Shown: positions 8,886 to 17,667 of the stretch, one piece after another
How the letters are laid out: every line of letters begins with the position of its first letter
How positions within the stretch are numbered: position 1 is the first letter of the stretch
Origin: Camelimonas fluminis
GTDB lineage: Bacteria; Pseudomonadota; Alphaproteobacteria; Rhizobiales; Beijerinckiaceae
Reading direction: 5' to 3'
DNA length: 64,000 nucleotides
Assembly: GCF_014656355.1 (NCBI RefSeq)
Contig: NZ_BNCG01000001.1
Coordinates: forward strand, 417,623-481,622
Program-made: the position numbers and the translations under genes
Notes under the pieces: generated by a model
What the model saw: only the letters and a program-made list of their open reading frames with translations
The model's database searches: none
Told to the model about the DNA's origin: nothing

Positions 8886-10303
8886 GGTTCAGCCTGCGAA
8901 CCGAGGGCGAAGGCAGTGCGCGTCATGCCAGTGCTATAAAGGCATTCCACCTGCAACCGGCGCAGATCGTGCGTGATGTTCACGGCCTGGAAGCGGGCCG
9001 TGTACAGTTCCTGTTCGGCATTGAGCAGATCCAGCAGTGTCCGTGTGCCCAGATCGACGTATTGTTGCCGGTAAAGATCGCGTGTCTTGATCATCGCCGC
9101 GTCGCGCAGTTTCGCGGCCTTGTGCTGGGCGCCCAGGGCGCCGATGCGGCTGCGGGCCTGCGCCAGCCCCTGTCGCACCTGCAGGCGCACCGCCGCTCCG
9201 GCCGCCATCGCCGCGGTGAGGGCGTAGTCGGCGGCCCGGCGCCGCGCTTCGGTGGCGCCGCCTTCGTAAAGATTGCCGGAAACGCGCACGCCGGCGGTAT
9301 AGTTGAAGCGGCGGGTGTTGGTGTTGTTGTTGTAGGACCAGGCTGGCTCGCGCTCGTAAAACGGGTCGTAATCGGCGCTGCCCGAGAGTGCGATCGTCGG
9401 AAACAGCTGGGCCTTGCTGTTATCGAGCTGGGCGATGGCCTGGCGCCGTTTCTCCTCGGCCTGGACGGCGGCGGGTATCCGGCCCCAGTCCAGTTCGCCG
9501 CTGGCGCAGGATTTGCCCAGCCATGCCGGAGCGCTGGCGGCGACCGAGCTGACAGACAGACTGGAGAGGAAAGAGACATTGCTCAGCCAGCGGCTGCGCT
9601 CGCCTTCCACTTCATAGCGGGTCGCTTCCGTCGCCAGGATGCGCGCTTCCGCCTGCTCCTTGTCCGACAGGGAACTGGCGCCCTCCTGGCTGCGCCGGCC
9701 GACCAGATCGCCGATAGCGCGCACGCCCGCCACCTGCTCCACGGCCACCGCGAACAGGGCCTGATAACGCTGGGCCTCTACGAAGGCGAGGGCGGCGTCG
9801 CGGGCGATGTTGTCGGTGGTCAGAGCGACCTGGGCGACGCTGGCCCGCGCACCGGCCGACGCGGCCTTCACCTCGGACGACACCTTGCCGAAATCATAGA
9901 GCATCTGTGAGGCTGAGATATTCAGCGCCGGGCGCCAGTTCTGGTTTCCGGTCGCGCTGGCGCCGCTGCCGGCGCCAGCCGAAATTTTGGGAAAATACCC
10001 GGACCGCGCCACGGCGATCTGCTCCTGCTGCTGACGCATCACGCCAGTCGCTTCGGCGATGGCGGGGTGATGTTTTGCCGCGCTGCGAACAACGGTTTCC
10101 ATATCGGCGGCGCCTGCTGGCCGGGCGCGGGCTTTCTTCATCGCGGCTTCAGCCGGCAAGGGCGGGCCCAGCGCCAGGCAGGCGCTGGCGCCCAGGAGCG
10201 TCTGAAACAGCAGGGCCTGGCAAAGCGGAATTCCGCGCCGGGCAACCCGGCGCCGGGTGAAACGGAACGTCCGGCCGCCGACGACGCGTACAGCCAATTT
10301 CAT
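8882..10303 (-). CDS. TolC-family outer-membrane channel of the type I secretion system
   Basis: This is an outer-membrane efflux protein of 473 residues in the TolC/LapE type. An N-terminal basic and hydrophobic export signal ends near PLPAEAA. Two repeated OEP units follow, each with long coiled-coil helices: a first around AAKHHPAIAEATGVMRQQQE, and a second after AQLDNSKAQLFPTIALSGSA. The aromatic beta-strand signature RYNYTAGVRVSGNLYEGG and the C-terminal LLDLLNAEQELYTARFQAVN are typical of TolC. GGAG lies six bases before the ATG. The channel completes the tripartite exporter with the ABC and HlyD genes, with which it overlaps. It lies about 370 bases after the adhesin stop. Confidence 0.93.
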   Translation of the reverse strand: MKLAVRVVGGRTFRFTRRRVARRGIPLCQALLFQTLLGASACLALGPPLPAEAAMKKARARPAGAADMETVVRSAAKHHPAIAEATGVMRQQQEQIAVARSGYFPKISAGAGSGASATGNQNWRPALNISASQMLYDFGKVSSEVKAASAGARASVAQVALTTDNIARDAALAFVEAQRYQALFAVAVEQVAGVRAIGDLVGRRSQEGASSLSDKEQAEARILATEATRYEVEGERSRWLSNVSFLSSLSVSSVAASAPAWLGKSCASGELDWGRIPAAVQAEEKRRQAIAQLDNSKAQLFPTIALSGSADYDPFYEREPAWSYNNNTNTRRFNYTAGVRVSGNLYEGGATEARRRAADYALTAAMAAGAAVRLQVRQGLAQARSRIGALGAQHKAAKLRDAAMIKTRDLYRQQYVDLGTRTLLDLLNAEQELYTARFQAVNITHDLRRLQVECLYSTGMTRTAFALGSQAEP

Positions 10304-10677
10304 TCAGGACTCCACATGGTCGACGGATCGCCATCGCCAGCGATGGTCAATCCGGAACGCGGCTCGATCTGCCGATGATCGCCAGGCGGCCAGGCCGCAG
10401 GTCGCACGACGCGGCGACGCTGGCGCATCCGCGGCCCGCAATGCCCAGACCGGCGTGACGCATGGCCTTTCTGGACATGCCTTGCGCCGCCCGGGCTCAA
10501 CCGGAACCCGATGAGGCGGCGGCGCCGGGGGCGGATGACTGCGGCGCCGTCGCCCGCGAGGGGGCGGCGGCGCCATGCTTTGGTTGGGACAGGCTGAACA
10601 GTCTGGTCCGGCGATCGGGCGACACGCGCCGCCCGATCCTGGTTGGCAACGGGAGACGACCGCTCCCGGGACCCGCG
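10304..10677. other. Gap between adhesin and TolC genes carrying a dispersed repeat copy
   Basis: About 370 bases with no supported gene. It contains copy 1 of the dispersed repeat described at 10415-10500. I see no strong terminator here, so read-through from the adhesin gene into the secretion genes remains possible. Confidence 0.5.
10415..10500. repeat. Dispersed intergenic repeat, copy 1
   Basis: This segment runs from GCGACGCTGGCGCATCC to CTTGCGCCGCCCGGGCTC. Visual alignment shows a near match over its whole length, with about one small indel, to 40941-41030, and a partial match to 34482-34537. Shared blocks include GCATCCGCG, TGACGCATG or CGACGCATG, and ATGCCTTGCGCCGCCCGGGC. Confidence 0.65.
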
Positions 10678-13600
10678 CTACACGACCGGATGGTGGATCT
10701 GGTCGTCGTCCGGCGTTTCGGCGAGGTAGACCAACGGTTCCTCGACATCGACGCCGTCTTCGGCGTCTGTCGCGCCATCCGGCGTTTCGGCGAAATAGAC
10801 CAGCGGCTCCGCGACATCGACGCTGCCTTCAGCCTCGGCCACGCCGTCCGGAGACTGCTCCGCAGCCGTCTCGCTCGCCGGCGCCTCGGGAATGTGGCGG
10901 AGGCCATCAAGCCCGATATCCCCGCCAGCCTCCGCCAGCGTCAGGTCCGGCATGTTGTCGTGACAGCCATTGGCGGCGTCCGCCTGGTGGTTTCCGTCTC
11001 CCAGTTCGACGGGAACCGTGTCAGGGGCGGCCGCAACCTGTGTGGCTGACGCATCAGACGCCTGGTCGCCGCCATCGTGAACGGGCTCCGGCTCCGCTGG
11101 GTTGGCTGAAGTTCCGGTCGCTTCCGGTTCAGCGCTTCTGGCCGTCCTTGCTCCGGCGGTCTCCTCCTGAGCTGGCGCGGCCATGCCAGCCGTTCGCCCG
11201 TCAAGCCCATGAACGTGCTCCCCGCCGTCGGCTGGCGCCTCGAAGCTGGCGATGGCGAGCGGCGTGTCTCCACCGCCATTGATCTTGACGGTGAGATGGG
11301 CTGCTGACTCCGCGCCGTCCGGCATGACGATCCTGTACTGGAACACGTCCGTGTAGCCGGCGGCCGTCTGCGGCAGGTTGGCGAGCGGCTGGTAGTGGTA
11401 GCCGCCATTGCTGTAGACGGTGAGGCTGCCGTAGGCGCCGGCAATGACCACGCCCGCGCTGGCGACGTCGACGAAGCCGCCGTGGTTATCTACCTGCAAC
11501 TTCGCGGTGAGCGGCAGATCGCCGTCATTTTTGAACAGGTTGCCGTCAGCCGCCCTGGCAGAAGCCACCTCCCACTGGTTGGTGTGAGCGACATTGACGT
11601 CCGTGGCGATGGTTACGACGCCTGCCAGACCTGTGAGGCTGGTGTGCACGCGGTAGTTGCCAGGGCCCAGATCAAGGTCTGCGATGTTGATCGTTTTCAC
11701 AGGACCAAGCAGGCCGACAACCATGTTGAAGCTGCCGTTGGAACTGACAGGCTGCCAGTTGCCGGGCGACATCTCCTTTTCAATCGTCACCGAGCCGTTT
11801 GCGGCGGCCGCCACCGTTACGGACACCACCACGGTTCCGGAGGCCGCCATGTCGCTGGTCAGGGTGAAGACGCCGCTGTTGACTGTTCGCGGCACACCCA
11901 GCAGGGCGGCGAGTGGGTCGCGATCAACGAAAAAGTCGTCGTTGACCGGATGTCGCCACGTAACCGCTGCGTCGCCCCTGTCATCGCTGGCCATGAAATC
12001 ACGTACGGCTGGTTGTGACCAGTCGTTGTCATTCCACACCAGACCCTGTCCCTCACTGTTGATGCGGACATACAGATCGGCCGTGCTGTCCGTGTTCGCT
12101 GCAGCGTTGTGGAGCGTGTAGGTGAACGCGTCCACCTTGCCGACGCCGGCCGTGCTGGCGTTGGGCCTGTAAACGTACGAGCCATCCTGATGGATAACGA
12201 GCGTTCCGTATTGCCCGGCAATCTCCGTGCCCGCTGGCCCGCTTTGCACGTCCTGCGCGGCCCCTCCGTTCGCGCTGACCCTGGTCACCAGTTGACCGGG
12301 GAAGGCAGCGGATCCGTCATTCTCCATGACGTTTCCGTTGACCGGCGGCGCGTTGATGGCGCTGATCTCCCTGTAGTTCAGATCGACGCCGTCGACCGAC
12401 AGCTTTCCGAGGAGGCTGATGCCCGCGACGTCCTTAACCGCCACAAAGGCGCGATATACGCCCTCTCCCAGCGACGCGCTGGCTTCTGCGCGATTGCCGA
12501 GCAGATTGAGGTTCAGGAATGTGCCGTCGCTCCCGCCATCAACAGAAGCCCATGAGCCGTCGGCCTGCTGTTTCTGGACGACGATGCTGGTCGAGCCCAG
12601 CACATCAAGGCCTATGACCTGCGAATAGACCAGCGACAGGTTCTGCTCATGCCCCTGGTCAATTGAGAAGTTGACGGCATTGACATTGAGAAGCCGCAAA
12701 TCGATGCCGATCAGGCTGACAAGAGCGAGGTACGAAGCATCGCCATGATCGACGGCGGATGACGTTGGGACGAGCTCCACGTTCGCGGTCGCGTGGTCTT
12801 CGACAGCATCAGCGTCAGCATCTGCATCCGCGTCTGCGTCAGCATCTGCGTCTGCGTCAGCATCTGCGTCCGCATCTGCGTCAGCGTCCGCATCTGCATC
12901 GGCGTCGGCATCCGCATCTGCATCGGCGTCGGCATCCGCGTCAGCATCTGCGTCCGCATCTGCGTCAGCGTCAGCGTCAGCATCCGCGTCGGCATCTGCG
13001 TCAGCGTCCGCATCAGCATCAGCGTCTGCGTCAGCATCCGCGTCCGCATCTGCGTCTGCGTCCGCATCGGCGTCTGCGTCAGCATCAGCATCAGCGTCTG
13101 CGTCAGCATCCGCGTCAGCATCTGCGTCAGCGTCCGCATCGGCGTCGGCATCCGCGTCAGCATCTGCATCCGCGTCTGCGTCAGCATCAGCATCAGCATC
13201 TGCGTCCGCATCGGCGTCAGCGTCAGCGTCTGCGTCCGCATCAGCATCTGCGTCGGCATCTGCATCCGCGTCCGCGTCAGCATCTGCGTCGGCATCCGCA
13301 TCCGCATCCGCGTCCGCGTCGGCATCCGCGTCAGCATCCGCGTCTGCGTCTGCGTCTGCATCAGCATCTGCGTCAGCGTCCGCATCTGCATCTGCATCTG
13401 CGTCGGCATCCGCGTCAGCATCTGCATCCGCGTCTGCGTCAGCGTCCGTATCGCCTATCGGTGTGGGTTGTGGCGATGGGCTGGGGACAAAACCGGCGCT
13501 GCCTGAGCCGCCGCCGCCGCCAGCGGCAAGAGCCAAGGCTCCGCCCGCTGCGGCAAGGCCGCCAAAAAGGGCGAGAGGGGATATGTTGTTGCTGTCGTTG

Positions 13601-13908
13601 TCGGCGGCTGCGTTTGCCGCGCCAACGCCGATGAGGCCAGCCGGAAGAACCGCGGCTGTTATCGCGCCAGTCTCATCGACAAAATACAGGTTGCTGCTGG
13701 CGTTTCCGTCCTTGTCAAAGAAATTCCGGATGCGAATGACAGCACCCGTCTTGAACCTGATAATGATATCGGCCCCCTCCCTGCTGTAGGAGGCGACATT
13801 GGCTGCGCTTGTGGGAACTGTAACAATACTTGCTTCTGTGAGCGTCGTGGACTCACTGTGCACGGATTGCGTAGCGCCGGTAGCTTTTGATTTGACAAAA
13901 AATTGCAT
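10678..13908 (-). CDS. BapA-like biofilm adhesin with a long poly(Asp-Ala) tract
   Basis: This is a predicted type I-secreted surface adhesin of 1076 residues. Residues 1-130 match the BapA prefix-like domain: an ordered beta region ([17 protein letters not shown], then [17 protein letters not shown]) and the glycine/alanine segment [22 protein letters not shown] Pro-rich linker is followed by 107 uninterrupted Asp-Ala pairs at residues 155-368. Two copies of a module follow, each with a BapA-type beta domain (one contains [13 protein letters not shown], the other [11 protein letters not shown]) and a cadherin/VCBS-like domain ([30 protein letters not shown]). The last 200 residues are acidic and contain near-duplicate [13 protein letters not shown] and [13 protein letters not shown] units. 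No RTX nonapeptides or clear C-terminal secretion signal are seen. GGAG lies about six bases before the ATG. Confidence 0.88.
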   Translation of the reverse strand: MQFFVKSKATGATQSVHSESTTLTEASIVTVPTSAANVASYSREGADIIIRFKTGAVIRIRNFFDKDGNASSNLYFVDETGAITAAVLPAGLIGVGAANAAADNDSNNISPLALFGGLAAAGGALALAAGGGGGSGSAGFVPSPSPQPTPIGDTDADADADADADADADADADADADADADADADADADADADADADADADADADADADADADADADADADADADADADADADADADADADADADADADADADADADADADADADADADADADADADADADADADADADADADADADADADADADADADADADADADADADADADADADADADADADADADADADADADADADADADADADADADADAVEDHATANVELVPTSSAVDHGDASYLALVSLIGIDLRLLNVNAVNFSIDQGHEQNLSLVYSQVIGLDVLGSTSIVVQKQQADGSWASVDGGSDGTFLNLNLLGNRAEASASLGEGVYRAFVAVKDVAGISLLGKLSVDGVDLNYREISAINAPPVNGNVMENDGSAAFPGQLVTRVSANGGAAQDVQSGPAGTEIAGQYGTLVIHQDGSYVYRPNASTAGVGKVDAFTYTLHNAAANTDSTADLYVRINSEGQGLVWNDNDWSQPAVRDFMASDDRGDAAVTWRHPVNDDFFVDRDPLAALLGVPRTVNSGVFTLTSDMAASGTVVVSVTVAAAANGSVTIEKEMSPGNWQPVSSNGSFNMVVGLLGPVKTINIADLDLGPGNYRVHTSLTGLAGVVTIATDVNVAHTNQWEVASARAADGNLFKNDGDLPLTAKLQVDNHGGFVDVASAGVVIAGAYGSLTVYSNGGYHYQPLANLPQTAAGYTDVFQYRIVMPDGAESAAHLTVKINGGGDTPLAIASFEAPADGGEHVHGLDGRTAGMAAPAQEETAGARTARSAEPEATGTSANPAEPEPVHDGGDQASDASATQVAAAPDTVPVELGDGNHQADAANGCHDNMPDLTLAEAGGDIGLDGLRHIPEAPASETAAEQSPDGVAEAEGSVDVAEPLVYFAETPDGATDAEDGVDVEEPLVYLAETPDDDQIHHPVV
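12805..13446 (-). repeat. 107-copy Asp-Ala hexanucleotide repeat
   Basis: This 642-base tract is an unbroken series of GAY-GCN codon pairs encoding (Asp-Ala)107. Third positions vary freely (GAC and GAT; GCT, GCG and GCA), so the DNA is a degenerate 6-bp repeat rather than a perfect one. Higher-order repeats of several units are visible. The period keeps other frames open too, which creates long but meaningless reading frames on both strands. Confidence 0.97.
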
Positions 13909-14334
13909 AAAATACTCCAGGCGAACAAATTTTTGCTCGTCTGGGGGGAAGCCGGCGCGCGATCAAAAATGAATTTATTATTGTTTATCGGACGCAATCC
14001 TGCCCCAGGATGTCCCGCTAAACTGGATGCATGCGTCTCGTTTGCGCAACGGTCATGGCCATCACTTTTTTTTGAAACTTCCCAGTTGAATGAAACCGCA
14101 TCGCGCGTTTTTTGCTAATTTTGTTGAAAAATAAGGCTTTTTAGTCGGTTAGTTGGACCAGATTTGCTCAAGACCGGGCTGTATTGGCAACCGCACAGGG
14201 CATTCACAGGTTTTGTCGTTACGCTATCGTGAGATGCAAATTGGTCCAACTTCGGGATAATTGACCGAGAAATCGCAGACATCATATGTTTGCAGGTTCA
14301 TTTTGATGTAAAGTATAACTATTTTCAATAATAA
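13909..14334. promoter_or_regulatory. AT-rich divergent control region of adhesin and alpha/alpha-barrel gene
   Basis: About 425 bases between the adhesin gene (minus) and the next gene (plus). It is clearly richer in A and T than the flanking coding DNA, with several T-runs around 14066-14074 and 14109-14145. It holds the inverted pair of sites described at 14151-14251. It probably contains both promoters. No tRNA or small gene was recognised. Confidence 0.6.
14151..14251. promoter_or_regulatory. Inverted pair of near-identical operator-like sites
   Basis: The left arm AGTTGGACCAGATTTGC at 14151-14167 and the right arm GCAAATTGGTCCAACT at 14236-14251 are reverse complements apart from one extra G in the left arm. 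Their spacing is about 68 bases. Placement in a divergent promoter region suggests a pair of binding sites for one regulator, possibly through a DNA loop. Confidence 0.6.
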
Positions 14335-14340
14335 TTGCTT

Positions 14341-16122
14341 ATGTCGACCAATGGGTCCCGGCGTGGGTTTCCTTGGAAATTGCGGACACATTGCGTCCGG
14401 ATGAAGGGTGGCGGCCAATTGAAGCCAAGTAATGTCCGGCTGCTGTTCGCGCGTTTGCGGCGCCAGGTCGAGGAACGCGTTGGCGCTGCCGAAGGGGAAG
14501 TTCCGGCGTTTGTATTGTTCGCATCGTTGACGGACGGGGCGGCGCGCGCGCGGACTGTCACGGTGTCCGGCGCCGAGTTTGGGGCGTGCTGGCGCGACCT
14601 TGTGCAGGCAGCGGAGCGGGTGATGGGCGACGCCAGGATCAAGCCGGCGTGGTTGCGGGTAGACTGGGTCGAACGCGTGGAAAAAATGACCTGGAGTGCG
14701 CTGGAGACGCGTTTGCGCAAGGTCAAGCGCAATTATTACAGGTTCGGCATTTCTTTGGACAGCGCTTTTCATCATGCGTTTCTGGAGACCGAACTTAACG
14801 CCAACGCCATGCTGTATGGCGGGCCGGGCGCGCGCACGGCCGTGGTCAATGACAAGAACTTCCGGCGGTATGCGCGCATACGCCATGGGCTGGCGAATCT
14901 GGATCGCCGCCCTGAGGGCGAGGTGTGGCAGTTTTCGACGCGCGGCGTATTCCTTGCCCTCAACTCGCCGGCTGTCCATGAACTGCATGGAGCCGGCCGC
15001 GACGCCGGGCGTCGCGTCATCGCGCGTCTGGAAGCGTCGGATGTTCGCGCGCTCGTGGCGGCCGGGTCGGGTTATCTTGCCAGCCAGGTGGGGGAAACCG
15101 GGCGTTTTACCTACGGCTGGCACCCGTGTTTTGATCGCGAAATTCCGGCCTACAACGGCTTGCGCCATGCCAGCAGCCTGTACGCCATGATCGAAGCCTG
15201 GGGCGTGACGCGCGACGCCACGCTCGGCGCGGCCATTGAGCGGGCGCTGGCGTATCTGATGGCGGAACTGATCCGCGCCGATGGCGAGGGAGAGGGGGCG
15301 CGAGCGTTCCTTGTAGAAGAAAACGGCGAGATCAAGCTGGGCGGCAATGCGGTCGCCATTCTCGCGCTATGCAAATATTGTCAGGTCACCGGGCGCCAGG
15401 ATCACCTGGAGCTGGCGCGGCGGCTGGCCGAGGGCGTGCTGTTCATGCAGGACGCCGCGACCGGACGGTTCCGCCACGTGTTCGCCTGGCCGGACATGCA
15501 ACTGAAGGACGCCTTCCGCATCATTTATTACGATGGCGAGGCGGCTTTCGCACTGATGCGCATCTATGAATTGACGCGCGATGAACGGTTGCTGGACGCG
15601 GTGGAAAGCGCGTTTCGTTATTTCATCGAAGCCGGATACTGGAACACGCACGACCACTGGCTGGCGTATGCCGCGGATGCGCTGGCGCTGCACAGGCCGC
15701 GCCCGGAGTACTACGCGTTCGGCGTGCGCAATGTCGCCGGCTATCTTGATTTCGTCATCGACCGCATCACCACGTACCCCACCCTATTGGAACTGATGAT
15801 GGCGGCCGAGCGCATGGTCAGCCGGATGCAGGCTGATCCGGCGCTGCGCGGCGGCCTGGCGGGGCTGGATCTGGACAAGTTCTATCATGCGCTGGAGGTC
15901 CGCGCCCACTACCTGCTCAACGGGCATTTCTGGCCCGAACTGGCGATGTTCTTCGCCAATCCACGGCGTATTTGTGGAAGTTTCTTCATCCGTCATCACG
16001 CTTTTCGCGTGCGGATCGATGATGTGGAGCACTATCTGTCGGGGCTTGTTGCATATCTTGCCTGGCGCGAGCGCCAGGCAGACGGGGAGAGACGCGATGC
16101 CTCCGTCGCCCTCGCCATGTGA
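14341..16122 (+). CDS. Uncharacterised alpha/alpha-barrel protein
   Basis: This is a protein of about 593 residues that I cannot assign to a named family. The N-terminal about 150 residues form a distinct domain (VPAFVLFASLTDGAARARTV, then RLRKVKRNYYRFGISL). From about residue 200 the protein has repeating paired helices with YGWHPCFDREIPAYNGLRHA, GGNAVAILALCKY, IIYYDGEAAFALMRIYE and HDHWLAYAADALA. This looks like a six-hairpin (alpha/alpha)6 toroid of the kind found in glycoside hydrolases, epimerases and lanthionine cyclases. Conserved Tyr, His and Asp in these loops could form an active site. There is no signal peptide. The start is uncertain: ATG at 14341 or 14401. It is divergent from the adhesin and may share its control. 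Confidence 0.6.
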   Translation: MSTNGSRRGFPWKLRTHCVRMKGGGQLKPSNVRLLFARLRRQVEERVGAAEGEVPAFVLFASLTDGAARARTVTVSGAEFGACWRDLVQAAERVMGDARIKPAWLRVDWVERVEKMTWSALETRLRKVKRNYYRFGISLDSAFHHAFLETELNANAMLYGGPGARTAVVNDKNFRRYARIRHGLANLDRRPEGEVWQFSTRGVFLALNSPAVHELHGAGRDAGRRVIARLEASDVRALVAAGSGYLASQVGETGRFTYGWHPCFDREIPAYNGLRHASSLYAMIEAWGVTRDATLGAAIERALAYLMAELIRADGEGEGARAFLVEENGEIKLGGNAVAILALCKYCQVTGRQDHLELARRLAEGVLFMQDAATGRFRHVFAWPDMQLKDAFRIIYYDGEAAFALMRIYELTRDERLLDAVESAFRYFIEAGYWNTHDHWLAYAADALALHRPRPEYYAFGVRNVAGYLDFVIDRITTYPTLLELMMAAERMVSRMQADPALRGGLAGLDLDKFYHALEVRAHYLLNGHFWPELAMFFANPRRICGSFFIRHHAFRVRIDDVEHYLSGLVAYLAWRERQADGERRDASVALAM

Positions 16123-16301
16123 AACGTCTGGGGGGTACAGGGCGGGGGCCGGCGCGACAGCGCGCTGGGGGCGGGCGTCAGCCGTTCCGGCGCAGCAACG
16201 TTCCTGCTGAATGGGCGCGTTGCTCCGGCTTGCTGGTTTGATGGGCCCGTTTTCGCAAGCCTGCTTTCATCTGGTGCAAAAGGGGCGCCCACCGGACAGC
16301 G

Positions 16302-17342
16302 CTAGCCAGAAATATCCAGCCGGTAGAAAGCCATGGCGGCGCCAGCGTAGAGGGCCTGCTTTTCTGTGGCGGACGCGCCCGCCGTAATGCGCTTGAAGGC
16401 GTTCCAGAGGGTGGGGTAACTGGCGCCCCAGCGGTCGACCGGGAAATTGCTTTCGAACATGCAGCGTTGCGGGCCGAAGGCCTCGATGCAGGTTTCGATC
16501 CACGGCCGCCATAACCCGGCAAGCTGTTGCGAGGACGGTTGCTTCCCCGGCCCCAGGTCCGCGAAGCCGGGGAAAGGCATGGCCAGACCGCCAAGCTTGA
16601 CGTGAACATTGGGCAATGCGGCGATCTGGCGGATGCTGTCGCGCCAGATGGGGAAACGCTCGTCCCGTTTGCCAGCATGGTTGCCGACGCCCAATGGCGT
16701 GCCGGCATGGTTGAGCACGATGGCCGCGCCGGGGCAGGCCCGCGCCAGGTCCGCGATCTCTGGCAGTTGCGGCTCCAGAACCCAGGCGTCGAGCGACAGG
16801 CCGCGGGCGCCGAGACGGCGCACGGCGGCGCGCACGGCGCTGTCGCCGGCAAGACCGGCCGGCATGGCGGCGAGCGGGCCAAGCACGGTGGGATCTTCAT
16901 CGTGGGCCATCATATGCCGGACGCCGCGAAAACGGCCGCCGCCGGCGGCGATGTGGGCGTCGAGGACGGCGTCCACGCCATCTCCGAGGCGCAGGTCAGC
17001 GAACCCGACCATCCCGGCGCAGGCGCGGACCGGTCCATAAAGACCGCTGGCCGACATGGCGGCGACGCCATTGATGAACTCGGTTTCGCCAACAGGGCGC
17101 AATGCTTCCGGCCCGCTGGCGCGGTAAAAGGCGCCGCACTGGACATGCACCGTGGCGATGATGTTATGGCCGGTGTTCAGGTCTGCCAGCAACTGGTCGA
17201 GCAGATACAGCGGCGTGAGCTGGATGGTTTTTTCAAAAGCGTGCAGGGGCGCGCGCATCTCTGCCACCCGCTGGCGGCGGTCCCACAGATGATGGTGGGG
17301 GTCGATGATTGGCAGGTCGGGTTCGAGGATGGGCCCGTTCAT
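16302..17342 (-). CDS. Amidohydrolase family 2 metal-dependent hydrolase
   Basis: This is a TIM-barrel metal-dependent hydrolase of about 346 residues (amidohydrolase-2, the family of 2-pyrone-4,6-dicarboxylate lactonase and related enzymes). The N-terminal metal motif is PIIDPHHHLWDR. Later family features are FRGVRHMMAHDE, IVLNHAGTP, a lysine/glycine strand VHVKLGGLAMP, and the C-terminal CMFESNFPVDRWGASY with the conserved Asp. The substrate cannot be read from the sequence. The start at 17342 was chosen because GGGAG lies about nine bases upstream and the family motif begins within 15 residues. A much longer in-frame extension up to 17753 lacks family sequence. It lies after, and on the same strand as, the MFS gene, with a gap of about 325 bases. 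Confidence 0.88.
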   Translation of the reverse strand: MNGPILEPDLPIIDPHHHLWDRRQRVAEMRAPLHAFEKTIQLTPLYLLDQLLADLNTGHNIIATVHVQCGAFYRASGPEALRPVGETEFINGVAAMSASGLYGPVRACAGMVGFADLRLGDGVDAVLDAHIAAGGGRFRGVRHMMAHDEDPTVLGPLAAMPAGLAGDSAVRAAVRRLGARGLSLDAWVLEPQLPEIADLARACPGAAIVLNHAGTPLGVGNHAGKRDERFPIWRDSIRQIAALPNVHVKLGGLAMPFPGFADLGPGKQPSSQQLAGLWRPWIETCIEAFGPQRCMFESNFPVDRWGASYPTLWNAFKRITAGASATEKQALYAGAAMAFYRLDISG

Positions 17343-17667
17343 TCTGGCGTTTCTCCCATGCGACGACGCCATCCGGCATGCTCCGGCGACGCGACGCTGA
17401 CGTCCAGCATAGGGTTTTCCATCTCCATCGGAAAACCATGCGCCCGGCGTCGGGGGGCTTCGCTTTCGTTCTCGACTGCCAGGCGCTTTACCCCGATTGG
17501 GTCGCAGCGCCGATGCCTCAATCTGGGCGCGCGCGCACGCAATCCGGCATTGCCGTTGGCCATGCCCCCGGCGTGCCCACCGTTTGTCCGGCGATGCATT
17601 GCTTCTCAATCTGGCGATCGGCCCTGGCCTGCCGGCGGCGCCGATCCGGCCCGACTCCGCTTCCGGC
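17343..17667. other. Gap between MFS transporter and amidohydrolase genes
   Basis: About 325 bases in which I see no supported gene, tRNA or convincing terminator. The amidohydrolase frame stays open through much of it on the minus strand, but without recognisable domain sequence. Confidence 0.45.

Noticed and set aside
12759..13634. Long open frames on both strands across the Asp-Ala repeat
   Set aside because: They arise only because the 6-base repeat keeps several frames open; their products are Arg/His/Gln or Val/Ser/Cys low-complexity strings, while the minus-strand adhesin frame has flanking domain sequence on both sides.
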